From positions 186,001-250,000 of the forward strand of contig VWZS01002574.1 of the NCBI GenBank assembly GCA_013397075.1: DNA of 64,000 nucleotides, in the 5' to 3' direction. This document shows positions 49,349 to 61,691 of the stretch, in pieces. Position numbers and translations under genes: made by a program. The first letter of the stretch is position 1, and each line of letters begins with the position of its first letter. The notes under the pieces were generated by a model. It saw nothing but the letters and a program-made list of their open reading frames with translations, did no database searches and had not been told where the DNA came from. The stretch comes from Rhabdornis inornatus. Lineage: Eukaryota > Chordata > Aves > Passeriformes > Rhabdornithidae.

Positions 49349-51256
49349 ATCAATTAAGGAAGAGAAATTACAAAGTGGGAATCTCTGCCTCCATGCTGAT
49401 TAAACCTGTGGAAAAGAGCCATATCTCAGTCTGCAGCTACATTAAAAAATACATTGTTTTATTTCCTTCTCCCAGAGTTCTTGCTGCTTTCTCTGACAAG
49501 GGGAGCACACATTCTGCTGCTGTGTGGCAGTTAATTCTCCAGGTTGGTTTTTCACAACCATTAACATAAATGGTGTGTTTAGAGTTGGATTATTCCTTCA
49601 ATTTGTGTTTCCAATGGGGAACTCCAAGTCATCTCCTAGCAAGGAGATTGGGACTCTCTGCCAGAAGGTGGGGGAAACAGAAAGGTGCTTTGTTTGAAAA
49701 ATGGAACCTAAATTTCTCATTTAAAAGCCAAAGAACAACATGAAAGTAAAATAGCAATACTGAAAAGTAACAACTAAGCACTTGATTGAGTCAGATGCAA
49801 ATGTTTTCAATAAACATTTATCCCTTTAAATTATTTATTTCTTATTTTAGTCCAGATGTATGCTTTTGGGGATAGAGTGTTGAGCTAAATCATTTTAAAC
49901 ACAATTGCAAAGAGGGTAACTGAATGTTTCCTTAATGAATGCATGTGTGGTGCTGTTGCTGTGATTATGGGCATGGCGTGACTGGAATTTGAGTTACTCC
50001 TCCTCCCCAGACTTGCATCCTCAACTTATTTCCTATTATATTCAAGGCACCTGTTTTTCCTGTTAAGAATGTGAAGTGCTAGCTGGAGTCATAAAAGGAG
50101 ATGCAGGAATGTATGAAAAGCAGCCACCTAGCATGATTTTAATAATTCTGTAGCATTTATTAATTCTCTGTTGAATCACTTCTTGATATTGATGGCATAA
50201 TTTAAAGTGACAGAAAGGAAGGAACATGACCTTTAATGTCATGACATGAGTTGTCACAAAAAAGGAAGGATGAGCTTAATTCAGCCAAATGGCTTCCCAG
50301 GAAATCTTGATACATAATAAACTGAGATTTATCTTTAGCTGAGATTACACAGCTCAAGCTGTGATTTTTCTTCTAGATGAAACAAACTGACTGAAGAGAA
50401 GATGAAAATATTGTTCTAATTTTGATCTTCATATTACATTACAGCAAATTAATTCTGGTTTATAACAGGGAACATGTAAAATATGGTAGCTTGCAACAGA
50501 GGAGAGCTACATGTAGTGATTGCTAAGGTGTTTTCCAGAACAGAATCCAATGTTCCTAAACAGCACAGTGGTTATATTGCTCTATAAGCTTTGTCATTAG
50601 ACACAAATGTGCAATCAGCTGTCTAGAGGCACCACATTTCCCTTCTGCTGCTTAGAGTCCTCTTGTACTGATCAGTTGTTGTGGTAAATCCCAGAAGAAG
50701 GAGCACAGATGTTTTCAGATCTTGTCACCAGTGATGTCCAGTTGGTTTATAACTTAGCAGTGAGGTGAGACATCATTTAGCATTTAAAGTCAGTGACTTA
50801 TGGGTTGGTTGTTTTTTTTTTGGATGAGGAAAAACTCAAGGCATTTAAAAAATAATTACATTCTCTTTGCAGATATGAAAATCACTTGGAATTTGCTTCC
50901 AAAATATGTCTTCTATTTTTAATCAAGGTTACATAGAAAGTCGGCATAATAGGTTTGGAAGAAAACATATATTCTTCCGGAGGAGATCATATGGCAGCAT
51001 CCTAAAAACTTATTTTCAAATGAAGTGTGTATTGAATCAACTTTCAAATGTTATCCCTCTTGATCCTCTTTTTTGGCTCGGTTTGATACAGCTGCTTCAG
51101 CACTGTGTTCATATGGAATACAGAGAACAACAGGGAAAGGTATCAGCTGCCCATTGCACCAACCTTTTATCTCTGATGTTGTTGAATTTTGGCCTGGGTG
51201 TCTCCTGTCAGTCTGGGGTGGTCACACCTGAGCATCTGGTGGTGTTTTCCAGATCT
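49349..51256. other. Non-coding DNA; one unrecognised 129-codon frame
   Basis: The plus frame 50906-51295 (129 codons) starts 34 bases after an acceptor-like sequence TTCTCTTTGCAG (50861-50872). It passes a donor-like AAGGTATC near 51140. A TGA at 50876-50878 lies in the same frame just after the acceptor, and the frame ends in glutamines encoded by the (CAG)6 tract. An exon is not excluded but unsupported. Confidence 0.45.
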
Positions 51257-51276
51257 CAGCAGCAGCAGCAGCAGCA
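51257..51276 (+). repeat. (CAG)6 microsatellite
   Basis: Six CAG units (51257-51274) plus CA. A short trinucleotide tract in non-coding context; likely variable in length. Confidence 0.9.
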
Positions 51277-51496
51277 TGTTCTGTGCTGGGTTTAGATCAG
51301 GGTGCATCACTGCTGGAGCAGGATCTGGATCTTCAGGGATCTGTTTTGTGATGTTAATGATGCTTCTGGAGCTAGCTAAGCCTCAAGGATTTTTGGAATT
51401 ACTTGGTCAGCAGGTTTTTTGTCGCTGTCTAGGCAGCCAATTTCATTGTTAGGTTTCCTCTGATGTGAGCAGATGTCAGCAAAGGCCCCTGAGCTG
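51277..51496. other. Non-coding DNA
   Basis: Nothing recognised. Confidence 0.6.
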
Positions 51497-51618
51497 CTCC
51501 CAGGGGCTCCATCCAGGCAGGGTGGGCAGCCTGGCCCCGTGCTCACTGTCAGGGAATTCCAACCAGCATCTTCCTACAGCCTAACTGGGGAACAAATGGA
51601 GTCCATTCCAACCTGACA
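51497..51618 (-). mobile_element. CR1 LINE internal 3' fragment
   Basis: On the plus strand the order GGGGCTCCATCCAGGCAG, GGGCAGCCTGGCCCCGTGCTC, ACTGTCAGGGAATTCC, CTTCCTACAGCCTAACTG and GTCCATTCCAACCTGACAC follows the antisense CR1 3' region (TCTCTGGGCAGCCTGTTCCAGTGCTC, CTCACAGTAAAGAATT, CTTCCTAATATCTAACCT, AAGCCATTCC). It lacks the terminal AATCATAGAA part present at 24301 and 33152, so it is a different segment of the family. Sense strand minus. Confidence 0.7.
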
Positions 51619-52019
51619 CACTCTGCACAGACCCTCGATCTCAGTGCTGTGTCAAACTAGCAGATCCAACAGCACCGTGAGAATTTATGAAAGTTGTCAT
51701 TATTTGAGTGGATAAACTGCCAAAAATACATACAGGGGGCAGGGGACATCCCTTATCTGGACTGAGAGAATGTGAAACACAGGCTGAAGTTTAATTTTCT
51801 GTAACCTCATTTATAAAATAGTAGTATCCATTTTGCCATGCACTGTTCCCTAAAGAACAGTAACACAGGGAATACTGAAGCATCCATCTAAGTAGAATTC
51901 TTTACTAATTACTGGTTTTCCTTTCATTTAAAAATCCATTAATAATAAAATGTAAAATATCTTTATGGATGCAGGGTTACTGAAAGCAAGTGCAAATAAA
52001 AATCTTGCAAGAAAGTGCT
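51619..52019. other. Non-coding DNA
   Basis: Nothing recognised beyond the CR1 end. Confidence 0.6.
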
Positions 52020-52230
52020 GCTTAAAAATAAAATACTATGTTGGCTTAACTTAGGAAAAGTAATTATTTGGGGATTTTTAGTGAATATATAATTTACATG
52101 TTGCAGGATATTAATAAAAAATTTCAATTGATAAAATACTGAATAATAGTATTATAAATTAGAATAGGAATATAACTACTATGTATGTAAAAATAATAAT
52201 ACAAAAGAATTAAAAGAAAAAGATGGCTTG
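52020..52230. other. AT-rich stretch
   Basis: Very AT-rich with TATTATAAATTA-like sequence and several AATAAT units. No gene. Confidence 0.6.
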
Positions 52231-55200
52231 AGGCAACAAGAAGTGCTTCTAAATGATTCTGTGAAGCTTCTGGATCACGGTCAAAGAGCTTGAACTCAGT
52301 TTGAAAGCAGTTTTGCTGCAATAAGTGTGACTCCTCCTGTGAGTACCATGGTTTCAAAAGGCACTGGTGACTGAAAATCAGAAGAACTAGAATACATGGC
52401 TTTGTTTCAATAGTTTGTTACCTGCCATAGAAAATCATCCATCACACAGGGCCACAGGTCTTTAAATAGTCCCAGAATCAATTCATCCATCAATGGATTC
52501 ACACCACAGCCCTTTATTTCAGAACGATCCATCATTTCCTTAAGCAGGTTATTGTTTTTAGAGGAACTTATCCTATCAGATGGCTTTTTTTTTAAAATCT
52601 AATTATACCAGCACATTGATGAGAAAAGTAAATTGCCAGCTGAAATCCTGGCTAGTGTGTGTGCTACAGGAGCATGGCTGGATGCTGCTTGGATTTCTAT
52701 ATCATTTTAAAAACAGTGCCAAGAGCTAATGACTGTGATTTGATCCTGCATTAGCAGGGCCCTTGTTATTGAAAGGATTCATCATGCATAGAAATTATTT
52801 GTGCTCTAGCTGGAGGCCATATTCTGTGCTCTCAGCACTCAGCGTGGAACATGCTGTCTTCATTTCTACTCACTTACCCGTGAAACAAATGACAGAAGGG
52901 AAGGGACAAATGCAGCCTATTTGTCATTTTCCCTCCCTGCCTCCTGTCCCCCCGGATCAATAGAAGAATGGAAGGAGTAAAGAACAATCCTGCTAAATGC
53001 AAAACTAATGAAAAAGAGCCAAGTGTGAAGCAACCTTTTTGGTGGTCTGCTTTTAAAAAAGGCACAGGCCACAAACCCAAAGCCTGATGATAACAGGCTC
53101 AAAGCAGTTTAACATCACTCTGCTTTCCAGGCCCATTGTGTATCTGTTAGCACTAGCTATTAACAGGGGAATTCTAGCTCTGCTTCCTGACAGCTGAGAA
53201 ATCCTAGTAAAGTTCCAATATCCTCATGCTGTTTGAGGGGTAAAGCTTCCCATGAGAGTCCGACTTCCCTGGCAATCCCTGCTCATGTTAAAGGGAATTC
53301 CCTCAGCATCACAGACTGAGCCAAGAGCAGTCCTTCTGCAGGAGCAGAATAAAGAGCTCCTGCCACCAAAAAAGCACCAGCACAGCCTGGGCAGCTGAGG
53401 GACACATCAGGGGACTGAAGAGCTGGTCTTGGCTTGGGAATCTCCACTATTAGTAGTGCCCTTTCTGTGGGTCATAGGAAATATGAGAGATGAAATTTTT
53501 ATATTTATTCCCTCCAGAGGACATTCAAAAGTTGTTTTAGTACAGCTTCAAGACCCAATTCATATGGAAATTTTGTACTCAGAGTACAGGTATCAAGAGT
53601 ATCTCACTTTATTTTTAGTGATGTGAAATAAGCTAGGAGCCTGGAACCAAGAGCACATGTATTTAAATGTAGCAAAGTTCCACTTAAGCGAGCTAAACTA
53701 AGCTGAGGTGTCAGCAAAACTTCATCAGACTGGATGAAATGGCAGGTAAAGTAAGTAAACTCAATAAAGAATTGGCAGCTTTAAGTGTAGATGAAAAGTG
53801 ACTCTATTAAGTCACCCAATAATTCATCATACCCTTGAATATCTACATTGTACTGCTATTGCAATATTTGTTGTTAGAATTAAAAAAAAAAAAATCCTTA
53901 GACTTTAGAAAGGACTATAAGCCTTTTCTTCCTTTAAATTCGCCCCCACAAGGTAATAGAAACTTATATTTTACAGTAATTCAGCAAGAGAAGGCATTCT
54001 GTTTCTCTGTGTGAGGAGTTTTAAGTATGGCAACCACTGGTAGTACTTGGTGATTTTAACACTTCTGAATGTCAGGAGAGTTTCTGTTTCAATTTAATTG
54101 ACAGGCGAGCTTGTATTTTAATTGAATCCAGTCATTCATGACTAGAAAATAAATGTCTTTGTGATCAGGCAAGATTGATCAGAAAATAGGAGCTTTAGTC
54201 CACTGCGTATGTCATGCCTAAGGAAAATACATTTTTATATAGTGTGTCTCCAAGTGGCTTGGTGACATTTCTCCCATTCTGTTTCTATCTAATTACTTCC
54301 ATACACTGAATTTTGAAAATATTTCCCTTAATCAAGCCCATATTTAGGCTTATTACTTGTTCTTGCTTTCAGTAAGTTCAATTATTGCCAAAGCAAGCCC
54401 TTGTTCTCATCCCCTGCCATGAGTAATTAGTTCTATCCAACTGAATCTTGTTACCACTTCATCACCATTAGTTTTGTCCCTTAGAAATGTTTAGGTTCAT
54501 GTTTTCCCCTTGCTCCAGAAGCCACACTTCTCTGGAGAGCTCTCTATTACACACAATATATTCTCTGGGCCCTGAAATTCCTGCTTTGAGCCTCAAAATC
54601 ATATCTGAGATCCCAAACAAGGAATAATGTTGCAAGAAAGTGGATTTGAACACTAATATTTAGCACCCATTGTAGCCTATGAGTGTTGTTTGTGCTTTTG
54701 GGGTTGTCCTCTGTATGCAGGAGGGAAAGTCAGCACAACTTCTGAGATGTGACTGCAGTAAGAAATGAGAGATTTTGGAGGAAGTGCTGCTGCTGTTTCC
54801 ATGTTTCCGGTGCTTTGTACTGAAGAACTGTAGTTAAAAAAAATAAAAATCCAGTCTTTTCTCCCTAAATCTTCCATTCTCAGGAGAAGAAAAAGACCAC
54901 AGCTGCTTATGAAGGAGCTTGAATAACCCAGGAGACAATATTTCTTCAGATGTGATGCAGAAGTGTTGCTCCTGAGCTGTCCAATTCAAGCTGTCACAGT
55001 TTCTGTGGGTCCATTACAGCCCTGGAGATTAAGGAGGGCTGTAAAGAGAACAGGCAGTGCCTTTGCAGATGTTTACCAATCATTCTGTTTAGGTGAGCAG
55101 CATGGGAGGAAACAAAAGCTTTTCTCAAAGTTTAATATTTGAGTCATGAAGGCTTTGCTGTAGTTTATCTGGGACTGGCAAAGCCTGCAATGTGTGATAT

Positions 55201-56778
55201 ATCAGCACTGCTGCACCCAGTGTTTCCACCAGCCTAATTTTTGATGGAAAGTCATGTCTTTCTTGCCACTTAATTAAAAATCACTTTATCTATATACATA
55301 TCTGAGAATAGTTTGTTACATCTCAAATTTTCAGAGGTTTGGGTTTGTTTCTTTTTAAATCTGTGTATGCCTTTTCCAGCTGATTTTACCTCCTTGATTC
55401 TGTGCAGAGCAGAACTTCAGGGGAAGGGAGCATTTCTAAGTTGCATCCATGATTTCTTCAACTTTGAACTGAAGTACTTGCTTGCCCCATTAAGCAAAGC
55501 TCCATGGAATTTGCACTTATTCAGTTACTTGTTAAATAGGGACATGGAGGGGTTTAGGAGTTGCCCTTTCTAGAGGAGCCAAAGGACATTATCATCAGTA
55601 GGTTCTTTTTGCACCTTGTGAAAAATGAAAGATGCTGCTCAGAAGGGAAGGAGAGAGGCTGATGTTTAAAGGATAATTCTATTTATGGAGGCACTTTTCA
55701 CAAGCCAAATCTGCAAACATTAGCACACAAACTCCTCCTGGGTATAGTCTAGAAATGGTACTGGGGTGTAGAAGTACAGAGCTAGAAGTGCTGGGTATTT
55801 GTTAAAACACACCCATTCCTATTGCAGCTCCCTCTCTTCTCACAAGAATTGTGATCAGAAATTGGAGGACAAGTGAGGGAATGTTCCAGTATTGTCCTTC
55901 TCCTGTTCACAAAGATTAAGCCAGAGGTTCACTTTGAATCCAATAAGAAAATGGGATAAAGAAGTGTAAAAGCAGGAGGAAGTAAGAGGTAAGCAATGCT
56001 GAAACACCACACCATCACTAAAATCCACCAAAGAAAATTAACCCATCTTTTCTCTTCCAATCTCTGGCCTTTTGGCTTATTGAATACAAATAACTCTACA
56101 GAAAAAGAAACCTTACACTGTTTATTTCTGTAGCACCAGGGTACAGTGAGTATCCCGTTTCTGTTAGGAATTTTGGATGTTACTGTGTTTAATATGGTAA
56201 ATTATGTTATTTGAATGTTCCTATTTGCCATTATGTCCTGCTGCTGAGCTTCAGGACATTTGAGGACAATGTCATGAGGTTTTCTCTGTAACAAAGAAAT
56301 TTAAAATACTTCATAAGTCAGAGGAGCAGCCCAGCTACTCTTGAGCTGTTTGGTGTGGGCATCTCCTAGAGATGCACAATGAAAGGAGCTGTTTCCATGT
56401 TACTTTAACAGAATTATGGCCTGAAGGTGCCATAAATCCTGCTGCTCCAGATGTGAGCCTAGTTAGGCTGTAAAGCCAGCCAAATGGAAGTGCACCTCCT
56501 CCCCATGCAAAGCAGTGTCCTCTTGTAAGTCATTAAAGCATTTGTGATTTATAATCAGTTTATATGAGCATTTATTGGGCCTTTCAAAAAGAATTATAAT
56601 GGGGATGCTTGGAGCAGATTGATTTACATGGAACCACGAGTCTTGCAATGCCACAAGCTGTTGTTCACTTCTCTGTTGTAATTCTTTGGACACAGTTTAC
56701 TTAAAGTTCTTGAAGCCAACTATAGTGCTCCTGAGTCTGGAAGAGAGAGGAATACCCAGTGCAAATCCTAGAAATTCA
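52231..56778. other. Non-coding DNA, no gene seen
   Basis: 52420-52580 is a repeat-free stretch that could be conserved. An A13 run lies at 53882-53894. Frames of 60-86 codons at 52763-53102, 53429-53626, 54468-54877, 55313-55573 and 56463-56693 are unrecognised, often in opposed pairs. No confident transposon. Confidence 0.55.
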
Positions 56779-56850
56779 ATCACGGGATGGAATCTGGAAA
56801 CCTTGAAAATAAGGTCACTCTAGGTTTAATAACAACCTGTCTGTGAGATG
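56779..56850 (-). mobile_element. Possible decayed CR1 3' terminus
   Basis: AATCACGGGATGGAATCTGG, then AAACCTTGAAAAT, GGTCACTCTAGG and CAACCTGTC follow the order of the antisense CR1 terminus (AATCATAGAATGG, GGACCTTAAAGATCATCTAG, CCAACC) but with many mismatches. Tentative. Confidence 0.3.
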
Positions 56851-57888
56851 ACCCTATGTCATGAGATTTTCAAAACCAGGTGTAGTAAATATTTTTATTT
56901 ACAGAAATTCCTCTCAGATCTACTTGGGGCCAGATTCACATCATACCAATTGTTTTTGGGTGCTGTGAGGGACTTTGTTACAAGAAGGATGTATCTGGAA
57001 ATTAAGTGCTGGTTATCTGAATGAAAGGCCAGCTATCCTGAGGCTCTGGTAAAAACCCTCTCTATTTCAAGTGCTGGTTTGTTGTATGGTTCCAACCTGG
57101 AGCTGATGCAGAGCTGTGACCAGAGGTGTGATGGCAGCACAAGCAAGATAAAGGCACAAGCTTTGATCTGGCAACTCTGGAGGTGCTGGGACAGCCTGGA
57201 TTTCAGAGTGGACTGTCCAGGAGTGTCAGTGAGGCATCCTGGACATCAACTGAAAGAAGCAGCAACGAGTGAGGTCTGTGCTGCTGCAGTTCCATTGATT
57301 TCTGGCACTCTAGGTATATTAAAGATAATTCAGATATCACTATCTGTGTGGCATTCTCTGCTTGTATAGCAGCACACCAGATCCCAAATAGAGTGGTAGC
57401 TTGTCACATGGAGATAATGGTTATTATTCAGCATATCTCCTCTATAAAGATATTCAGGCAGTGTCTCTCCCCTTATGAGATATTCATCTAATTCTTTCCT
57501 GAGGCTGTGAGTCATAGAACATCAGATTTGGGTTTAAAATTCAGAACCAACTGTGCTAATATCATATAGTGTCTTTCTGGCAAACACTGCAAATTCTCAG
57601 AACACACATCTGCAATTCTAAACATGCTGGAGACTTGGGTTACAAAGTTGAGTTTAGAAGGAAGGTGCCAATATGCACAACAAAAAGTTACTGCATCACA
57701 GGAGCCATCAGCCAGTTCCTGAGTGATTGCCAGTCCTGCCTGAATGTGGCCTAAAAGCCCTTGTGCTCCTCTGCCTCTTCAGGTAATGTTATTTTTCAGT
57801 TATATTCTAACAACTCTCAGAACAAACATCCTCTCCAAAGCCCTCATCCCACCAGGGCATCAGAAAGATTTTAAGTGACATGTTTTAT
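56851..57888. other. Non-coding DNA, no gene seen
   Basis: A 96-codon plus frame at 57079-57369 and smaller ones are unrecognised. Nothing else. Confidence 0.6.
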
Positions 57889-57959
57889 CATATGTAATCT
57901 CTGTGGTAAAAATTAATCCTCGTGGATTAGATGTTTGTGTTCTGCTCCAGAGCTGCTCA
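57889..57959 (+). repeat. Unclassified dispersed repeat, copy A
   Basis: About 70 bp that align with 60098-60168 without large gaps. The two share an identical 15-mer ATTAGATGTTTGTGT (57926-57940 here), a TAAAAAT-ATCC block to its left and GCTGC/ATGCTC-like sequence to its right. Both copies are on the plus strand, 2.2 kb apart. The family is unknown to me. Confidence 0.65.
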
Positions 57960-59828
57960 GATAAAGTATCCAGGGAAGATACTCAAAAATTAATGATCCA
58001 CTGATTTTAATACTGCAATTTTCTGTTAAAACTGTATTTATTGAGCATGCAGACAACAAGGAGGCAGGAGATGCCTGTGTCCCTCATCTGGACAGCAGAA
58101 TTACAGCACTTGTGTAGACATGGTGGAATTGTAGCAGGTTTTTGGACCTCTGCCTCTGAAGCACCTAGAGAGGCAACAGGTTCATGTCCTTGTTACCTGG
58201 GCTGCTGCACTTTGTAAAAATAATTAAATATTCATCAAAGGATGTGTAGGTGGGATCAGAAATATTTTAGGGAAAGCACTGAAAGTATTTTCATTAAATT
58301 TGGCACTGTTGTGAAACACAATTCCAAGACTGAAAAACAACAATTGAGAGTCAGGCTCCTAATAATCAGGAATTCAAATAAAATGATGCCATACTGTGGA
58401 AGGCTTCACCTTCCTGCACTGAGTAGAAGGTGAAGTCCATGACCTGATCCTGGAGCAGCAGTTTGGCTGCTGGAATAACTGTGGCTCTCCAGTGACCTGT
58501 GGTGTCCTCACCTCTGAAGCAGCTTGATGTCAGCTGTAATGTGGATCAAGTTGATGCATATGTAAATCTATATCCCTGCTCATTATATGTATGATGTATT
58601 AAAATTAGGGCTTTGTTCATGCTCCAATTTAAATGAGTGCTTTTTTCAAGTTCTAATTTTATTGATGCAGAGAAAATACACACAGCTATGTCATAACAAC
58701 AGGATAACCATATGCCACTCAATCATCTAATTTACATTATGAAAACAGAATCAGGGTTTTCTGAAAACTGTCATTTTGGGATGCCTCAGCTCACAGCTAA
58801 GTCATTCTTATCACATAGTGAAGTTCCCCAGCCTGGAGTATTTCATCAATGACACTTCAACTGAAGAATTTTTAAAATATGCTGATTTGTTTGAAGGGGG
58901 AAAACTTGTTTAAAAATATCTGCCAAAAGAAGGTTTGAGGAAGTTTTAAAATTTGTATTTTTCCTTTTTTTGAACACATATGTGAAAGGATGAGCACTTG
59001 TCCTGAGAATCTGTTTTATAGATATGTGGGGCATGAGAGTATCTAGAAATATGTAAATATGTGTTTATGCAAATACTTACAGAGATGTTACACCATAGAA
59101 TGCATCAAAGTAGGATTATTATGGGATTTTGGTCAAGATCCACTGATCCATCTCTTGTTCTCTCATATCTAAAAAAGCTTCATAAGTAGAATGGATCCAT
59201 TCATTGTTTATGCCCAGTCCAGGGACTCCTTGGTCCTTTATCATTGCCTCTGGCTTTGAGGTGCATTGGGGTCTGTGAGCTGATGGAATGAGCAGCTCCT
59301 TAGCTGCTGCCTTCCAAGGGGAGTGGGGAGTTATTTCCTGTCAGCCTGGTTCACTGCAAGACAAAGGAAAATATCCCTCCTGCCTCCAAAGCAAACAGGT
59401 TTACAGATATTTATTAGTTGTTTGTACTGAATTCCCTTGGACCTTGCACCTCACACAAATCCTGACTCTCCTCATGGATTTGTCTCCTTTTGGTCCAGTA
59501 GGGACAGACACTGGGTTACAGAGCTTTGTAGGCAGGGATTTCAGGTGGGATGTGCTCCTGGGCTTTCCATAGATGTTCAAGACTGGAAGGGTTGGTTTGT
59601 CCATTTATTGCACCTTGCAACAACTCAGGTTTGTAACTGCTCTTCCTGCTAATGAAGATCTGCCCCACATCTCCTCAGGAAATGTGTTTAACTTCTTAAC
59701 CTTGTTTGCAGGGGCTGGGATCCCTCAGCCAGAGGAAAGTCTTTCTGAAATACTGCTGTAGGGAGTGTGAGTGTTCACTGTGTAACGAGAGAGGAAAGGA
59801 GGAGTAGCTACAACAGCACCTTTTATAT
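57960..59828. other. Non-coding DNA, no gene seen
   Basis: Frames of 62-94 codons at 59288-59761 overlap on both strands and are unrecognised. No confident repeat. Confidence 0.6.
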
Positions 59829-59955
59829 GGAGCACTCACCTGGCAAAGAGGAGACCTAAATCTAAATGCCAGCTCTGTCTTTGCACCCCTATGTAATGTT
59901 AGGTAGTTGTTGAATTGTTGTGTCTCACTTCCCCCCAATAAAATAGAGGGAATAT
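59829..59955 (+). mobile_element. MIR-like tRNA-derived SINE fragment
   Basis: The order of blocks follows the MIR family: AGCACTCACCTGGCAAAGAG, GAGACCTAAATCTAAATGCC, AGCTCTGTCTTTG, CTATGTAATGTTAGG and CACTTCCCCCCAATAAAATA. MIR reads AGCACTGG-CTGG, AGGAGACCTGGGTTCTAATCC, CAGCTCTGCC, CTGTGTGACCTTGGGCAAG, and CAGTTTCCCC-TCTGTAAAATGG. MIR-type CORE-SINEs predate the split of mammals and reptiles, so an old copy in a bird is plausible. No intact polymerase III A and B boxes remain. The match is by recall, not search. Confidence 0.6.
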
Positions 59956-60097
59956 TCAGTTTACAGGGAGATCTGGAATAGATAAAGACTGAGAACAGTC
60001 AGAAACAATGGGAGAAAGGCCCACACAAGTAGCACAAACAGGCAGATACATCATCATTATGGATTTTCCCCTCACAGCCCAGCGAGGTGGCTCTTTA
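59956..60097. other. Non-coding DNA between MIR-like element and repeat copy B
   Basis: Could be further element-derived sequence; nothing recognised. Confidence 0.5.
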
Positions 60098-60168
60098 CAT
60101 GTATAATCCCCACAGTAAAAATCATCCAAGTGAATTAGATGTTTGTGTGCTGTGCCAAGAAATGCTCC
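60098..60168 (+). repeat. Unclassified dispersed repeat, copy B
   Basis: The partner of 57889-57959, with the shared 15-mer at 60134-60148. It begins about 140 bp after the MIR-like SINE. Copy A has no such SINE beside it, so the two repeats are probably separate. Confidence 0.65.
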
Positions 60169-60899
60169 TTATGTGACAAATCTCAACCTAAATAAGAATC
60201 CTCTGGAGACACTTAAGGCACAAATAAAAAATGGTCATGTCAACTACTGTGTATCCTTTAAGCAAGAGAAATGTTACTTTTTTTCTTTTTTCTTTTTTTT
60301 TTTCAATATTGCCTCGGTCTTTCTCCTGATTTAACTGCCAAAAAGTCCTCTGATCACGAGAGTGCTGTTGTATAGCTTGACCTGCTGTGCTGAACCTAAG
60401 TACTGCAATATATTTTAAGGTGGAATGAGCTGTGAGCATTTTAAATTAGGTTATGTGCCTTAAGGTGGCAGTTGCTGCTCCCAGGCACAATTAGAGTAAT
60501 GAAATGAAAGCTGATTTAATGGTTACAATAAAAGAAATAAAATAGAGAGGTTTGGCCAGACTGGTTTTTATTCAAGTTTCTATTAAGAAATAATGGAACT
60601 CATAAAAATAATACCAAGCTGGAAATCATGATGTTTTTTCATATCATGATAAAGATTGGATATGTTCTTGCTGAGAATTTTTTAAAAATAACTTATTCTT
60701 AGGTTATAATCAGCACCAGAAATATTTTTCACAGTGTGTTCTTCTAGAAAGAGACTGGCTTTCATTTATCTGAGCTACATTTTTTCCAAGAGAGTGGTAA
60801 AAATGTATAGAGAGACACACCTGAAAATATCCAAATGGACTATTTGTCTATCCTATCATCTGTGATCTGCAGTGAGAAGGATTTTCAGACGCTGATCTG
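60169..60899. other. Non-coding DNA with T-rich tract and palindromes
   Basis: A T-rich tract broken by single C lies at about 60277-60303. The 8-bp palindrome ATCATGAT occurs twice, at 60625-60632 and 60643-60650, so it is repeated both directly and inversely with a T-rich spacer. No gene. Confidence 0.65.
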
Positions 60900-61260
60900 G
60901 AGGATAAACACACACAGGAGCACTCCCAGGGTTTCTTGTCCCACAGGAGGTTGTAGTGGAGCATCAACCCAGCCCAGCACAGCTGGAGCTGTATCCTAAC
61001 CTCCACCCTGTGTGATTTTTCCAGCCAAATGCTGAAGTCAGTGGAGCTCTGTCAGGCCTGGTCCTGTGGCCCTGTGCACCTGGTGCCACGCTGGGGAGCA
61101 ATTCCAGCCTGCAGGAATATTCTCTAAAATGTTCCTTACAGAGGGAGATGTTGTGTGAGTGACAAGTGGGTCTCGTCCCTGTTGCTGTCAAGCTCGTGCT
61201 GTTAGGGATGATTTCAGTTGTTGTTATCCTGGGACTCAGGCCAGAGGCAGCAGGTGCAGA
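60900..61260. other. GC-richer non-coding patch
   Basis: Contains a 118-codon minus frame (60964-61320), unrecognised. No CpG island and no repeat identity, although a decayed retroelement is possible. Confidence 0.5.
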
Positions 61261-61673
61261 AAATGTCTGGAATTCTAATTTATTACCCTTTACCTTCTGA
61301 ACATCAGATGTCTTTAGCAAAAATGAGTACAGCAGTTTCTTTCGTAGTGTGTGCTTTCCAGAAATCGATAAAACTTTTACTTACAATATTCTTTGGGAAA
61401 ATATATAGATAGATTCCTGAGAAACATGGACTCTAATAGTGCAGAAAGGGAATGGTGTGCTTTTCATGGAAATCTTTACTTCCTAATCCACCTTTCCCTT
61501 GAGAACCAAGAATTTGTCACTTTTCTTTCAACAACAGAAAAAGTGAACTGGATAGTTTTGGGAATTAAACAAATCCTCACATCTTTCACCAGTTTTGCTA
61601 GATAATAAAAAGCAGCCTAGTCAGGCCAACTCCCAAACACTGCTGCTGGCTTCCAGGTATTTGCAACAAGGAT
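61261..61673. other. Non-coding DNA
   Basis: Two short plus frames at 61218-61605 are unrecognised. Confidence 0.6.
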
Positions 61674-61691
61674 GGAAATAAAATAAAATAA
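61674..61691 (+). repeat. (AAATA)3 microsatellite
   Basis: Three units of a five-base A/T repeat followed by GGGG. Confidence 0.8.

Noticed and set aside
50906..51295. 129-codon plus frame with acceptor-like and donor-like sequence nearby
   Set aside because: A stop codon in the same frame lies just after the acceptor, the end is a glutamine run encoded by a CAG microsatellite, and no homologue is known to me.
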